Below the pieces are notes generated by a model, which worked only from the letters and a program-made list of their open reading frames with translations, was not told the DNA's origin and did not search any database. 64,000 bases of DNA, from the NCBI RefSeq assembly GCF_000760735.1, contig NZ_JMEX01000008.1, positions 1,641,502-1,705,501 on the forward strand. The letters run 5' to 3'. Positions 53,093-62,491 of the stretch are shown here, piece by piece; within the stretch, counting starts at the first letter, position 1; each line of letters starts with the position of its first letter. The position numbers and the translations under genes were made by a program. This stretch comes from Rhodococcoides fascians A44A (GTDB lineage Bacteria > Actinomycetota > Actinomycetes > Mycobacteriales > Mycobacteriaceae).

Positions 53093-53551
53093 TCAGCGAG
53101 AGAGTGGGAAGGATGTGTAGACGAAGGTTGCTGGGACCTGTCCGAGGTTGCGCAGATCGTGCATACTGCCAGGTAGCACGATGCTGTCACCCACTTCAAG
53201 GCTCACTTCTTCAGTTTCGAGGACTATGTCGAGCGCCCCGGAGGTCAGCGTGATCACGTGAAGGGCATCGTCGAAGTGAAGATCGAGTACCCACTCCTGG
53301 CCGTCGGACAGAGGCGGAACAGACAGTAGGCGGACTACTGCTCCGCTCGAAGGTGGTTCAATTTCCACTTCGCCTGCGCGGCTTGCCAGTCCTTGCTCTG
53401 GACGAAATGGAATCTGTGGCTGCCACCAGACCTCTTCGATCGCCACCTTCCCTGGATGGGATTCGGCCATGTCTCGCGCGTCCGAAAGGACCACCGACCG
53501 ACCCTGGGGATCTGTGCCTACGACGATCCGTCGATTCTTCGATGTGCTCAT
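53093..53551 (-). CDS. Cupin domain-containing protein
   Basis: A 152-residue protein with a C-terminal cupin barrel: LDLHFDDALHVITLTSGAL, then EVGDSIVLPGSMHDLRNLG. The N-terminal half has a tryptophan-rich EEVWWQPQIPF segment also seen in other small cupins. ATG 53551 has AAAGAGA upstream. The function is unknown; it stands alone between an operon terminator and a long non-coding stretch. Confidence 0.82.
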   Translation of the reverse strand: MSTSKNRRIVVGTDPQGRSVVLSDARDMAESHPGKVAIEEVWWQPQIPFRPEQGLASRAGEVEIEPPSSGAVVRLLSVPPLSDGQEWVLDLHFDDALHVITLTSGALDIVLETEEVSLEVGDSIVLPGSMHDLRNLGQVPATFVYTSFPLSR

Positions 53552-54210
53552 GTCCGTTATCTCTTTTTCTACTTCCTGGTTGGTGCGAGACCATCGTAAT
53601 GATGGCTCGTTTTTCGCTCGGTCTCCCTCCACGGGAGTCTGGAAAATGCGCGACCCACGAACAATCCGAAGGTCTTCTTGGCACGGCACCATCTCGTAGA
53701 TGAGATGCAGCCGCACCCTGCGTCTGGTTCCGGCTCAATGGTGGTGTTAGTCGCCAATTTACATGCCACCATTCCGGGCAGTCTGGCAGCTCGATAGGGG
53801 ACTCCTAAAACGGTTATTGCTTGTCTCGATCGAAAGTGTTGCAGTCGGGAGAATTTCAGGATGGGCTGCTAAGGGAAAGGTGGATTCGAACCGGAGCAGC
53901 AGAGGGTTCTCGAACTGCTCGCACCGTCCGGACACCCTTAGACTGGCTGCGCTGGGAAGCACGATAACTCCGCCAGCTCGGCCCGCCGACTTGGCTAGCC
54001 GACTATCGTCACTGCTCCGGTAGCTGTCCCTGTTCTCGTTGTCGTGGCCACCCGGCCTGTGCGCAGCGACATCACGACTTCCGCGCGGGTCGGACGCAAA
54101 GCTGGTGGACGTACTCGCAGGGCCTCCCTCGGGCGTCCTGGACCCGCTACCGTCCATGACATAGGCCGCGCGATGGTCGGTCTCGTTGTGACAATCATCT
54201 GGAGGGAACT
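53552..54210. other. 659-base stretch without a recognised gene
   Basis: Separates the minus-strand cupin from the plus-strand SDR. It holds an inverted repeat AATGGTGG (53737-53744) and CCACCATT (53766-53773) with a 21-base spacer, a possible operator about 190 bases before the cupin. The part 53740-53920 is relatively AT-rich. Open frames occur but none has a domain or a convincing ribosome site. Confidence 0.4.
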
Positions 54211-54948
54211 GTGTCGCGAGTGTTGATCACCGGGTCGACCGACGGCATCGGCCGCGCCACCGCCGTGTCGTTGCTCGACGACGGTCACGAGGTCGTCGTG
54301 CATGCTCGCACGCAGCAGCGTCTCACTGCCGTCGAGGACTTGATTTCCCGTGGCGCGTCGAGCGTTGTCGGCGACCTTGCGCTTCCTGAGGAGGTGGAGC
54401 AGATTGCCGAGCAGGCCAATGGAATAGGGGCTATCGACGCGGTAGTCCACAATGCCGGAATCATAGACGGGCCTTCGTTACTACCAGTCAATGTTGTTGC
54501 GCCATACGTACTTACTGCTGCAATCCAGGGTCCGGGGCGGCTGATCTATCTCAGTAGCAGCATGCACCGCGGCGGGCACACAGACCTCACTGGCGCAGAC
54601 TGGTCCGGGTCTCGAAAGACCGTCTCGTACTCGGATAGCAAGCTGTTCGTAACGGCGCTCATGGCTGCGGTGGCCAGGTTTCGCCCCGAGTCGATCTCGC
54701 ACGCGGTCGATCCTGGTTGGGTGCCGACCAAGATGGGCGGCACTGGTGCCACTGACGACCTTGCTCTGAGCCATGTCACTCAGTCATGGCTCGCAACCAC
54801 AGACGATTCGCGGGCGTTCGATTCGGGTAAGTACTGGCACCATCAGCGCACCGCGGTGCCCCACCGAGCAGTGCACGACGAGCAGTTTCAGACCGACCTA
54901 CTCGCCGCTCTGGCGCAGCACACCAGAATTCAGCTGTCGAGCAACTGA
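54211..54948 (+). CDS. SDR family NAD(P)-dependent oxidoreductase
   Basis: A 245-residue short-chain dehydrogenase of the short/divergent kind: LITGSTDGIGRATAVSL, HNAGIIDG, IYLSSSMHRGG, catalytic Tyr/Lys in YSDSK, and DPGWVPTKMGG. GTG 54211 has GGAGGG four bases upstream. The next SDR gene follows after 37 bases in the same direction. The substrate is unknown. Confidence 0.9.
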   Translation: MSRVLITGSTDGIGRATAVSLLDDGHEVVVHARTQQRLTAVEDLISRGASSVVGDLALPEEVEQIAEQANGIGAIDAVVHNAGIIDGPSLLPVNVVAPYVLTAAIQGPGRLIYLSSSMHRGGHTDLTGADWSGSRKTVSYSDSKLFVTALMAAVARFRPESISHAVDPGWVPTKMGGTGATDDLALSHVTQSWLATTDDSRAFDSGKYWHHQRTAVPHRAVHDEQFQTDLLAALAQHTRIQLSSN

Positions 54949-54985
54949 TTCGACGTCGCTACAAGCAAGATTGGAGCACATTCTC

Positions 54986-55753
54986 ATGACCGTTACCTAC
55001 GATTTTACCGGTAAGACTGCCTTCGTCACCGGTGGCAGTGCAGGCATGGGCGCGGCCACCGTCCGCGCCTTCGCCGAAGCCGGTGCCCGTGTCGCCGTTG
55101 TCGACCTCGACGGGGACGCCGCCCGGCAACTCTCGGACGATCTCACGTCTCGAGGATTCGAAGCATTGGCGGTGCGGTGCGACGTGTCCGACGAGGATCA
55201 GGTCGAGGCTGCAGTCCGTGCAACCGTCGAGAAATTCGGCAGCCTGGATATGGCGTTCAACAATGCCGGAATCATGTTGCCTCCGATCGATTCCGCCGAT
55301 GAGACGGCAGAGGCTTTCGACAAGATCGTCTCCGTCAACTTGCGTGGCGTCTGGGCAACGATGAAACACGAGCTGGTGCAGATGCGAACACAGGGGTCTG
55401 GTGTCATCGTGAACTGTTCGTCGTTGGGTGGTCTGGTCGGCGGAGAGGGGCGGGCCACCTATCACGCAACCAAGCACGGCGTGATCGGTGCCACCAAAAG
55501 CGTTGCGCTGCAATATGGACGTCATGGAGTGCGAGTCAATGCGGTGTGTCCAGGCACGATCAGCACGCCGATGGTCGAGAAAATGATCGCGGGTAGGGAG
55601 TTGGATCCCGACGCTGCGGCAGCAGGAGTGCCGTTGGGGCGATTGGGGCGACCCGAGGAAATCGCGGCGGCTGTCTTGTGGCTCAGCAGTGACGCATCCA
55701 GTTACGTCACCGGAGTGGCCCTTCCCGTCGATGCTGGATATACCGCTCAGTAG
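54986..55753 (+). CDS. SDR family oxidoreductase
   Basis: A 255-residue classical SDR: VTGGSAGMGAATVRAF, NNAGIMLPP, NCSSLGGLVG and YHATKHG carry all catalytic residues. ATG 54986 has GGAG ten bases upstream. It is the second of two SDR genes in tandem, convergent with the HxlR-type regulator. It is more distant from the other SDRs in the window than those at 25856 and 46657 are from each other. Confidence 0.93.
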   Translation: MTVTYDFTGKTAFVTGGSAGMGAATVRAFAEAGARVAVVDLDGDAARQLSDDLTSRGFEALAVRCDVSDEDQVEAAVRATVEKFGSLDMAFNNAGIMLPPIDSADETAEAFDKIVSVNLRGVWATMKHELVQMRTQGSGVIVNCSSLGGLVGGEGRATYHATKHGVIGATKSVALQYGRHGVRVNAVCPGTISTPMVEKMIAGRELDPDAAAAGVPLGRLGRPEEIAAAVLWLSSDASSYVTGVALPVDAGYTAQ

Positions 55754-55792
55754 GCAGCCCGACAGCCCGTTGGCTCCAGCGGTGAACGTGCC

Positions 55793-56494
55793 TTACCCTG
55801 AGTTTGACGCCATGCTGTGTCCTTTCAGGGATTCGAGGTCGAGGCCGTACGTGTTGGCGTGGCGGACTACTTGCGAGAGTCGTTGCAACGCACCTTCACT
55901 CCCGTCGATCGATGCCTTCGGCTTGTCGGTCAACTCGCCGGAGAGGGTGCGCAGGACTTCATCGGCGGTTCCCTCGATTGTCACCTCTGCTGTATCGGTC
56001 GTGTTCGCCAACGTTGTTGTAACACCATCCGTTCCGGACGAGAGCAACAGGACATCTCCGTCGGCGACAATCGCTGCAGTCAGGCTGGGGAGCCCGGCAA
56101 GATCTTTTTCGGTTCGATCGGGATACAGAGCCATGATCGCGAACACCAACCATCGACCCTGACTGTGGTCGCCGTCGATGCCTGAGGCGAGCAACGGCGC
56201 GCCCCAGCGCGCGAGGCCCACCAGTGCAGTCTGCAAGCCGTGACCCCATTCGGTGAGCTCGTACACCCGTGCCGAGATGGGCGCGGGTCGTTCGGTCGAA
56301 GTGACGACGCCTTGTTCCTCCAGGGTCCGCAGCCGTTGCGCGAGGAGGTTCGTTGCTATGCCCGGCAGCGATTTCTGAATGTCGTTGTATCTGCTCGGCG
56401 TAATCAGAAGCTGGCGAATGATCAGCATAGTCCAGCGATCGCCGACCACGTCCAACGCACGTGACAACGCGCAGAACTCCCCGTAAGTCTTCAT
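55793..56494 (-). CDS. HxlR family transcriptional regulator with SCP2-like C-terminal domain
   Basis: A 233-residue regulator. Residues 1-100 are an HxlR winged helix (CALSRALDVVGDRWTMLIIRQLL, cut here as DVVGDRWTMLIIRQLL; NLLAQRLRTLEEQGVV). Residues about 110-225 form an extra domain with TAEVTIEGTADEVLRTLSGE, resembling the sterol-carrier/alkyl-sulfatase C-terminal (SCP2-like) fold. This added domain may bind a lipophilic ligand. It is divergent from a DHA2 pump, 50 bases away, and probably represses it. Confidence 0.88.
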   Translation of the reverse strand: MKTYGEFCALSRALDVVGDRWTMLIIRQLLITPSRYNDIQKSLPGIATNLLAQRLRTLEEQGVVTSTERPAPISARVYELTEWGHGLQTALVGLARWGAPLLASGIDGDHSQGRWLVFAIMALYPDRTEKDLAGLPSLTAAIVADGDVLLLSSGTDGVTTTLANTTDTAEVTIEGTADEVLRTLSGELTDKPKASIDGSEGALQRLSQVVRHANTYGLDLESLKGHSMASNSG

Positions 56495-56544
56495 GCTCGA
56501 AACTCTACGCTTGACAAAACAGAGCATCAACTGGAAATAATAAA

Positions 56545-58125
56545 GTGGTGACCTCACCTGAGATGCGACCACAGAAGTCGCCCGTTCTGATCCTGGCCGC
56601 TCTGTGCTTGGCCACGTTGTCCATCAGCCTCGCCACCACCGCGATCAACGTGACGTTGCCGACGCTTGCCGTCGAACTCGAGGCCAGCAATCGGGACCTG
56701 CAATGGATCGTCGATGCGTACAACCTGCTGTTCGCTACTTTCGTGCTGGCCTTCGGCAGCCTCAGTGATCGCTACGGACGTAAGGGCGCGCTTCTTCTGG
56801 GTCTGGCCGTATTCGCCGGCGGTGCAGTGGGTGCCTCGTTTGCGAGCAGTACCGGGCAGCTGGTGTCGTGGCAAGCAGTCATGGGGCTCGGTGCCGCATT
56901 CGTCTATCCGACGACGCTGTCGATCTTGTCCAATGTCTTCACCGATCGCGCGGCAAAGGCGAAAGCAATCGGCGTGTGGGGCGCTACTACCGGCGTAGGA
57001 GTTGCGTGCGGTCCCATTCTGGGTGGCCTCCTGCTCGAATCATACTGGTGGGGAAGCGTATTCCTGGCCCTGTCGGCTGCCGCCGCGATTTCTATCGCCG
57101 CAACGCTCGCCCTCGTCGAGACCTCGAAGGATCCAGCAACGCCACGGATCGACTTCGGCGGACTCGCCCTGTCCGTGCTCGCGGTCGGCAGCCTTGTCTA
57201 CACGGTCATCGAGGCACCTGAACACGGTTGGGGCAGCTGGACGACGATCATCGGATTCGGGCTGGCAGCAATCCTTTTCGGCACACTGGTGTTGTGGGAG
57301 CGGGGCCGCGACGAACCGATGATCGACGTCACACTATTCACCAATATGCGGTTCACCGCCGCCAGCGTCTCGGTGACGTTCGCTTACTTCGCTCTCTTCG
57401 GCTTCATCTTTCTCATCACCCAGTACTTTCAACTCGTACGTGACTACGGTCCTTTGGAAACCGGCCTCAAGTTCATTCCCGTCGCAACAGCCATCGCAAT
57501 CGGTTCGGTGGTCGGCACGCTCCTGGCAGTACGAATCGGGAACAAGTTGGTCGTGACGACCGGTCTGTTGTTGTTCACCACAGCTTTCGTGTGGATCGCG
57601 ACGTTGAGCACGTCGACGAGTTACCTCGAGATCGCCGGCCAGATGATTCCGCTCGGCCTGGGGCTCGGCCTCACGTCAGCGCCCGCGACCGAAGCCATCA
57701 TGGGCGCGGTACCGCTGAACAAAGCGGGTATCGGATCGGCCATGAACGATGCAACACGTGAAATCGGCGGCACCCTCGGAGTGGCCGTCATCGGCAGCGT
57801 GTATGCCTCCCTCTATGCATCCACCATGGCCGACTCTGCCGCGACGCAACAGTTACCTGAGAACGTGAGGTCTCTGGTGGAAGAGTCCGTAGGAGCAGCC
57901 GATATTGCGAGTGAGCGACTAGCGGCGGGAGGCAATTCGGCTGGTGCGCAGGCGGTGTCCGATGCCGCGGCCACCGCCTTCCTCGACGGTCTCTCAGTGG
58001 GAGCGTACGTCGCAGCAGGGGTCACTCTCATCGGTGCCGCCATCGCTTTCCTGTTCCTCCCTGCCAGGCCCCGAGAACAATCGACGCCGACCACTTCCGC
58101 AGTTCGAGCGAAGGATTCAGCATGA
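56545..58125 (+). CDS. MFS transporter, DHA2 (EmrB/QacA) drug-efflux type
   Basis: A 526-residue transporter with about 14 helices. Helix 1 motif LATTAINVTLPTLAVEL, then LQWIVDAYNLLFA, GSLSDRYGRKGALLLG, and the motif-C-like GATTGVGVACGPILGG are typical. Two adjacent GTG codons (56545, 56548) can start it. It is divergent from the HxlR-SCP2 regulator and coupled by ATGA to an alpha/beta hydrolase gene, suggesting export and hydrolysis of the same toxic compound. Confidence 0.92.
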   Translation: MVTSPEMRPQKSPVLILAALCLATLSISLATTAINVTLPTLAVELEASNRDLQWIVDAYNLLFATFVLAFGSLSDRYGRKGALLLGLAVFAGGAVGASFASSTGQLVSWQAVMGLGAAFVYPTTLSILSNVFTDRAAKAKAIGVWGATTGVGVACGPILGGLLLESYWWGSVFLALSAAAAISIAATLALVETSKDPATPRIDFGGLALSVLAVGSLVYTVIEAPEHGWGSWTTIIGFGLAAILFGTLVLWERGRDEPMIDVTLFTNMRFTAASVSVTFAYFALFGFIFLITQYFQLVRDYGPLETGLKFIPVATAIAIGSVVGTLLAVRIGNKLVVTTGLLLFTTAFVWIATLSTSTSYLEIAGQMIPLGLGLGLTSAPATEAIMGAVPLNKAGIGSAMNDATREIGGTLGVAVIGSVYASLYASTMADSAATQQLPENVRSLVEESVGAADIASERLAAGGNSAGAQAVSDAAATAFLDGLSVGAYVAAGVTLIGAAIAFLFLPARPREQSTPTTSAVRAKDSA

Positions 58126-58958
58126 AAATCGACGGTACTATGAGCCATTTTCACACCCCGGCCGCTCTCGATGCACCGGTCGGCAAGCTGCGGTACATCA
58201 CGGGTGGTTCCGGGTCGCCGATCCTGTTACTGCACACGGTGAGAACGCAGGCCGAACATTTTCATCGACTGATTCCACTACTTCTTCCGCACCATACGAT
58301 CTACGCGTTGGACCTGCCAGGGATGGGCTATTCGGATATCGTCCCCGGTGCGTCCTACGACGAACCCCAGATGCGACGCGGGGTCGAGAACTTCCTCACC
58401 GAGATGGATCTACGAGACGTCACGATCATCGGCGAATCGATGGGCGCAGTTCTTGCGCTGACAACAGCGGCGAACCAGCCTGGACGGGCTCGCAAGGTGA
58501 TTGCAGTCAACCCCTACGATTTCGCCGGTGGACTGGCCAGGTCCAGCCTCCTTGCACGATTCGTCCTCGGCGGAGTCCTGATGCCGGGTGTCGGCCCCCT
58601 ACTTGCCGGAGTCGAGCCCAAGCCGGTGATGCGGGCAATTTTGCACGGCGGCCTGGTCGACAAGTCCGCACTCACGGATGAGTACCTCGAAGAATTACTC
58701 GCCGTGGGGCGTCGCCCGCACTACTCGACAGTTGCACGCGGGGTGTACGCCAATCTCCCGAGCTTGATTGCCGCTCGGTCATGCTATATCGAGGTGAAGG
58801 CCGACGTGCACATCGTCTACGGCAAAGATGACTGGTCCCGCCCCTCCGATCGACGCGCCAACCAGGCACTGCTGCCCAGTGCTGAGTTCGTGAACGTTCC
58901 TGCAGCAGGACACTTCATCAGCCTGGAACGGCCCGACTCCATCGCCGTTCTGGCTTAG
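58122..58958 (+). CDS. Alpha/beta hydrolase
   Basis: A 278-residue serine hydrolase: ILLLHTVRTQAEHF (oxyanion region), DLPGMGYSD, nucleophile elbow GESMGAVLAL, acid residue near VYGKDDWSRP and catalytic His in PAAGHFISLERP. It starts within the stop of the DHA2 pump gene and is probably in the same regulon under the HxlR-type regulator. The substrate is unknown. Confidence 0.92.
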   Translation: MKIDGTMSHFHTPAALDAPVGKLRYITGGSGSPILLLHTVRTQAEHFHRLIPLLLPHHTIYALDLPGMGYSDIVPGASYDEPQMRRGVENFLTEMDLRDVTIIGESMGAVLALTTAANQPGRARKVIAVNPYDFAGGLARSSLLARFVLGGVLMPGVGPLLAGVEPKPVMRAILHGGLVDKSALTDEYLEELLAVGRRPHYSTVARGVYANLPSLIAARSCYIEVKADVHIVYGKDDWSRPSDRRANQALLPSAEFVNVPAAGHFISLERPDSIAVLA

Positions 58959-59021
58959 TGGATCTCCTGAATCGTAGACCTTCACGAAAGCTGGACGCGA
59001 CGGCTCGACTGCTCGATTGAC

Positions 59022-59040
59022 GCCACCTCACGGCGGTGGC
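59022..59040. terminator. Possible hairpin between convergent genes
   Basis: GCCACC and GGTGGC with a seven-base loop overlap the last codons of the PucR-type gene and face the hydrolase stop. Short stem, no T-tract. Confidence 0.35.
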
Positions 59041-60065
59041 ATCTCGAGTACTCGCGAATTGTTCAGTCGCCACACCAGGTACGCCGTACCCAGCCGCGTA
59101 CGACCGAATCCGACGAACGGGTCGAAGCCCAGAAGCTCCGTTATGGTCAGGACCCTCGTCTGCATCGTGCTGTGGTGCACACCCGCCTCACGCGCCGCCT
59201 CGCGGAGCGATCCTGACTGCACGATCGCGCGGACCGTCGTCGATCCCCACGTATGGTGCAGAACTGTTGCCAGTTTCTCGACGTCCGGTTGTCGAGTTGT
59301 ACCGGGGGTGTCGGCCAGCAGATCGGCGAGTCCGCCGAAGTCGGCTGCGTCGACCGGTCCGGCCTGAGGATCGTCGCAGAGTCTCAGAGCGACAATGGAA
59401 GTGCGGAACGAATGATGCAGATCCTTAGGTGTAGTCGCGACGCCGGTGCCGCATGGGCTCGCGTCGATGGCCGTGACGCGCTCGGGAGCGATGATGGCGT
59501 GGAGTGGCCCGAACTGGGTTGGCACGACGTCCTCGGGGCCCGATGGACGCACCTTCCACACAGCGAACAAAGGAGCTGTCACTACGCGATACCCACAGTC
59601 GGTTGACAGGCCGAGGGCCGCGGACGACAGGCGTCGCTGTTCCTCGCTCACCGTCTGATCGACCAGCAATCCGAAGTGACGTCGGTTGTCGAGTTCGCGA
59701 CGCCCGTGACCGTGTCGAATTTTGACCGCGAGAGCCAGGCGTTCGAGAACAATGGCGTCGTTCGGCCGATGGGGACCCTCGCGTTCGAGCCACACGCACA
59801 GATCGTCGATGACGACCGTCGTCAGATCCGTCCGCCGTTCCGGTGCCGGGCCCGGGGCATTGTTACCGTCGGGTGCTATCCGTTCAATCCGGTCCGGTTC
59901 CGTCCGACCTAATCCGACAACGCATCCGGACAGCGATGCGGCCGACGCGAGCAAAGCGCGTGTATTGACGTTGCCGACGACGAGTTCGTCGAAGCAGGCG
60001 ATGATTCGGAGTCCCAAGCTCGCTGTGGGGTCCAGTCGCGCGATGCGACCCAACAATTCCTGCAT
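59028..60065 (-). CDS. PucR/CdaR-type helix-turn-helix transcriptional regulator
   Basis: A 345-residue regulator with the PucR-type C-terminal HTH: SLREAAREAGVHHSTMQTRV and then LGFDPFVGFGRTRLGTAYLVW. The N-terminal two thirds is a poorly conserved sensor region. ATG 60065 is preferred because AGGGGTGACC lies just before it; a GTG at 60104 has none. It directly follows the alpha/beta hydrolase gene on the same strand. Confidence 0.85.
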   Translation of the reverse strand: MQELLGRIARLDPTASLGLRIIACFDELVVGNVNTRALLASAASLSGCVVGLGRTEPDRIERIAPDGNNAPGPAPERRTDLTTVVIDDLCVWLEREGPHRPNDAIVLERLALAVKIRHGHGRRELDNRRHFGLLVDQTVSEEQRRLSSAALGLSTDCGYRVVTAPLFAVWKVRPSGPEDVVPTQFGPLHAIIAPERVTAIDASPCGTGVATTPKDLHHSFRTSIVALRLCDDPQAGPVDAADFGGLADLLADTPGTTRQPDVEKLATVLHHTWGSTTVRAIVQSGSLREAAREAGVHHSTMQTRVLTITELLGFDPFVGFGRTRLGTAYLVWRLNNSRVLEMPPP

Positions 60066-60069
60066 CAGG

Positions 60070-61083
60070 TCACCCCTGTCGTATGAGCCGACGGTGTGCT
60101 CCACTCGTGGTCAGTCGGCAAGAATCTTCTCCACCCAGGCGTTGCGAGTCTGGATCATGCTCCGCCCGACGGTGGTGTGGGGGGGCGAATATGTCGCATG
60201 CGTGGAACGCGCCGCCCCAGACGTGAAGTTCGGCGTCGCCTCCGGCCTTCCATATGTCACTGGCATAGGCGATTGCCTCGTCGCGAAAAATCTCTGCGGC
60301 ACCGACGTCGATAAATGTAGGTGGCAAGCCGCCGAGGTCGATGGCACGCGCGGGTGAGGCGTAGATGCTGACGTCGTCGGTACCCCGAGCGCTTCCGAGC
60401 AGGGCATCCCATCCGGTGACGTTGCTGATCCGGTCCCAGACGCCTACCCCGTCGAACTGGCCGGTAGAGGGGGTATGGCACCGGTCGTCGAGCATCGGGT
60501 AGTCCAAAACCTGGCCACAGAGAGGCGGACCTCCTCGATCACGCGCTGCCAAAGCCAAGCCCGCTGCAAGCCCGCCACCGGCGCTTGCTCCGGCGACCAT
60601 GATGCGATCAGGTCTGAGATTCAACAACGTCGCGTTTTGAGCGACCCATTCGAGTGCTGCGTACATGTCCTCTCGGCCGTACGGGTCGGGAAACTCCGGT
60701 GCCAGCCGGTAGTCGACGGTCACCAGTGTGACTCCGAGTCGGTCCACCCAGTCGAGCACGAGGTCGATCCCGCTGAAGCGGTCGCCGAACATCAGTCCGC
60801 CCGAATGCGCGTAGAGGACCACAGGGGCCGGTCGATCCGGCGGGTCGTGGCGCAGTACCGACACGGTGATCGGATCACCACGGTACCCCGGTACCGCGAC
60901 GTCGAAAACGTCAATTCCTCTGTCGCCCAACAACTCTCCTAATGGGGGCGAGGCGTAGGACGTTCTCATGAAGTCGATGAGGTCGGGGGTGATGGTTGGT
61001 GGGAACATTCCGCCGACCACGGCCAGACCCGCCTTCAGCTCAGCGTCGAACGGTGGACGCACGACTCGGGATGCGTTCTGCAC
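60070..61083 (-). CDS. Alpha/beta hydrolase (HSL-type), probably frameshifted at the 3' end
   Basis: An acetyl-hydrolase-like enzyme: oxyanion HSGG (family norm HGGG) at about residue 93, nucleophile GASAGG at about 167, Asp in FIDVGAAE and His in GGAFHACD at about 294. After that His the frame passes seven C's (60179-60185 as G on the plus strand) and turns into an Arg-rich tail. The frame one base over encodes the family-like ending VGRSMIQTRNAWVEKILAD and stops at 60111. The catalytic triad lies before the slip. GTG 61083 has GGAGG five bases upstream. Confidence 0.8.
   Translation of the reverse strand: MQNASRVVRPPFDAELKAGLAVVGGMFPPTITPDLIDFMRTSYASPPLGELLGDRGIDVFDVAVPGYRGDPITVSVLRHDPPDRPAPVVLYAHSGGLMFGDRFSGIDLVLDWVDRLGVTLVTVDYRLAPEFPDPYGREDMYAALEWVAQNATLLNLRPDRIMVAGASAGGGLAAGLALAARDRGGPPLCGQVLDYPMLDDRCHTPSTGQFDGVGVWDRISNVTGWDALLGSARGTDDVSIYASPARAIDLGGLPPTFIDVGAAEIFRDEAIAYASDIWKAGGDAELHVWGGAFHACDIFAPPHHRRAEHDPDSQRLGGEDSCRLTTSGAHRRLIRQG
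60179..60185 (-). other. Seven-base homopolymer, probable frameshift site
   Basis: A run of seven G on the plus strand sits exactly where the alpha/beta hydrolase reading frame loses its conserved C-terminus. Removing one base restores FAPHTTVGRSMIQTRNAW and the family-length end. Confidence 0.7.
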
Positions 61084-61295
61084 CTGGACCTCCCATCGCA
61101 ACACCGACCCGTAACGGTACGCACGATCGTCGGGCGGTGCGGCCGATTGGCGTGTTCGACTCAGGCGACCCGCCGTTCGGCGGGTGACGCAGGCCGAATT
61201 GCGTCGCGTTGTCGGTTCTCTCGAGACTCTTCACGGACGAGTGTGATGTGAGACATACCGAACGGCTACAAGGCCTTTCCGAAAGGACCATTGAC

Positions 61296-62471
61296 ATGAC
61301 CAGAAGCTTCGACGGCACCGGAATCGACCGGGTATTGAGCGAGTCCGTCGGTCGACAAGCGGTACCCCATGTCGTCGCGATTGCCGCCGATGCCGACGGG
61401 GTGTTCTACGAAGGCGCCGCAGGCACGCGAATAGCGGGGGAGTCGACCGATCCCGTGACGACGCGGACGCAATTTCGGATCATGTCGATGACCAAGATGG
61501 TGGCGACCACCGTCGCGCTGCAACAAGTCGAACGCGGCGATCTCGACCTCGATGCACCGGTGTAGGACTACGTGCCCGAGTTCGCGGACGTCAAGGTTCT
61601 CGACGGGTTCGACGGCGACAACCCGATCCTGCGCGAGCCGGCGAGCAAGGCAACGGTGAAGCAGCTCGTGACGCACACATCCGGCCTCGGCTACTGGTTC
61701 TGGAACGACCAACTGGTCAGGTTCGAGGCAGTTACGGGCGTACCGAACGTCGTTCCAGGGAAAGCGGAGGCTTTTCAGGCACCTCTTGTAACCGATCCGG
61801 GCACCGAGTTCGTCTACGGCATCAACACCGATTGGCTCGGCAGAGTGGTGGAGTCGGTGGCAGGCACGGGCCTCGACAGCGTGATCAAGGACGGTGTCAC
61901 GGGACCTCTGGGTATGGACGACACCATGTTCGTTCTGGACTCCGAGAGAACGGCTAATGCAGTGACCGTTCACGTGAAGGGTGAGGACGGAGCGTGGACG
62001 TCGGCGGGTGAGATTCTCAACCAGGAACCCGACTGGTACGCGGGCGGGCATGGCTTGTATTCGACACCGCAGGACTACATCCGGTTCGAACGGGCACTGC
62101 TGCGCGGCGGTGAACTCGACGGCGTCCGGATCTTGGCACCCGAAACGGTCGATGCGGCGTTCCGCAATCAGATCGGCGAACTAGACTTTCCCGCCGAAAT
62201 CCCGACCGCAGACCCAGCGACGACAGACACGATGTACGCCGGTCCCGGAAACAAGTGGGGCTACGGTTTGATGCTGAACACTCACGACGTGCCCGGCGGT
62301 CGCCGCGCAGGAACCGGAGCATGGGCAGGCTTGTTCAACACGCACTTCTTCATCGACCGCACCACCGGAATCTGTGCCTCTATCTACACCAATTCACTGC
62401 CGTTCATCGCACGCGACGATGCGTGGAAAATGTACGGCGACTTCGAGAAGGCGCTGTACGCAGCGCTCTGA
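61296..62471 (+). pseudogene. Class C beta-lactamase-like serine hydrolase interrupted by an in-frame TAG
   Basis: From ATG 61296 (GAAAGGA upstream) the frame encodes the start of a beta-lactamase/esterase-family hydrolase with SMTK (catalytic Ser about 64, Lys 67). It stops at TAG 61563-61565 after DLDLDAPV. The same frame resumes at once with DYVPEFADVKVLDGF and runs to 62471 with the second-motif-like YGINTDWLG and a normal C-terminal domain. Family members usually have an acidic or small residue at this position, so a single GAG-to-TAG change explains it. The rest looks undamaged, so the lesion is recent, or a sequencing error, or suppressed. Confidence 0.85.
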
Positions 62472-62491
62472 CATCAGGCCGCGGAAGATTC

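Noticed and set aside
53759-54157. 132-codon minus-strand open frame
   Set aside because: Low-complexity Ser/Arg-rich translation, no ribosome site; left as non-coding.
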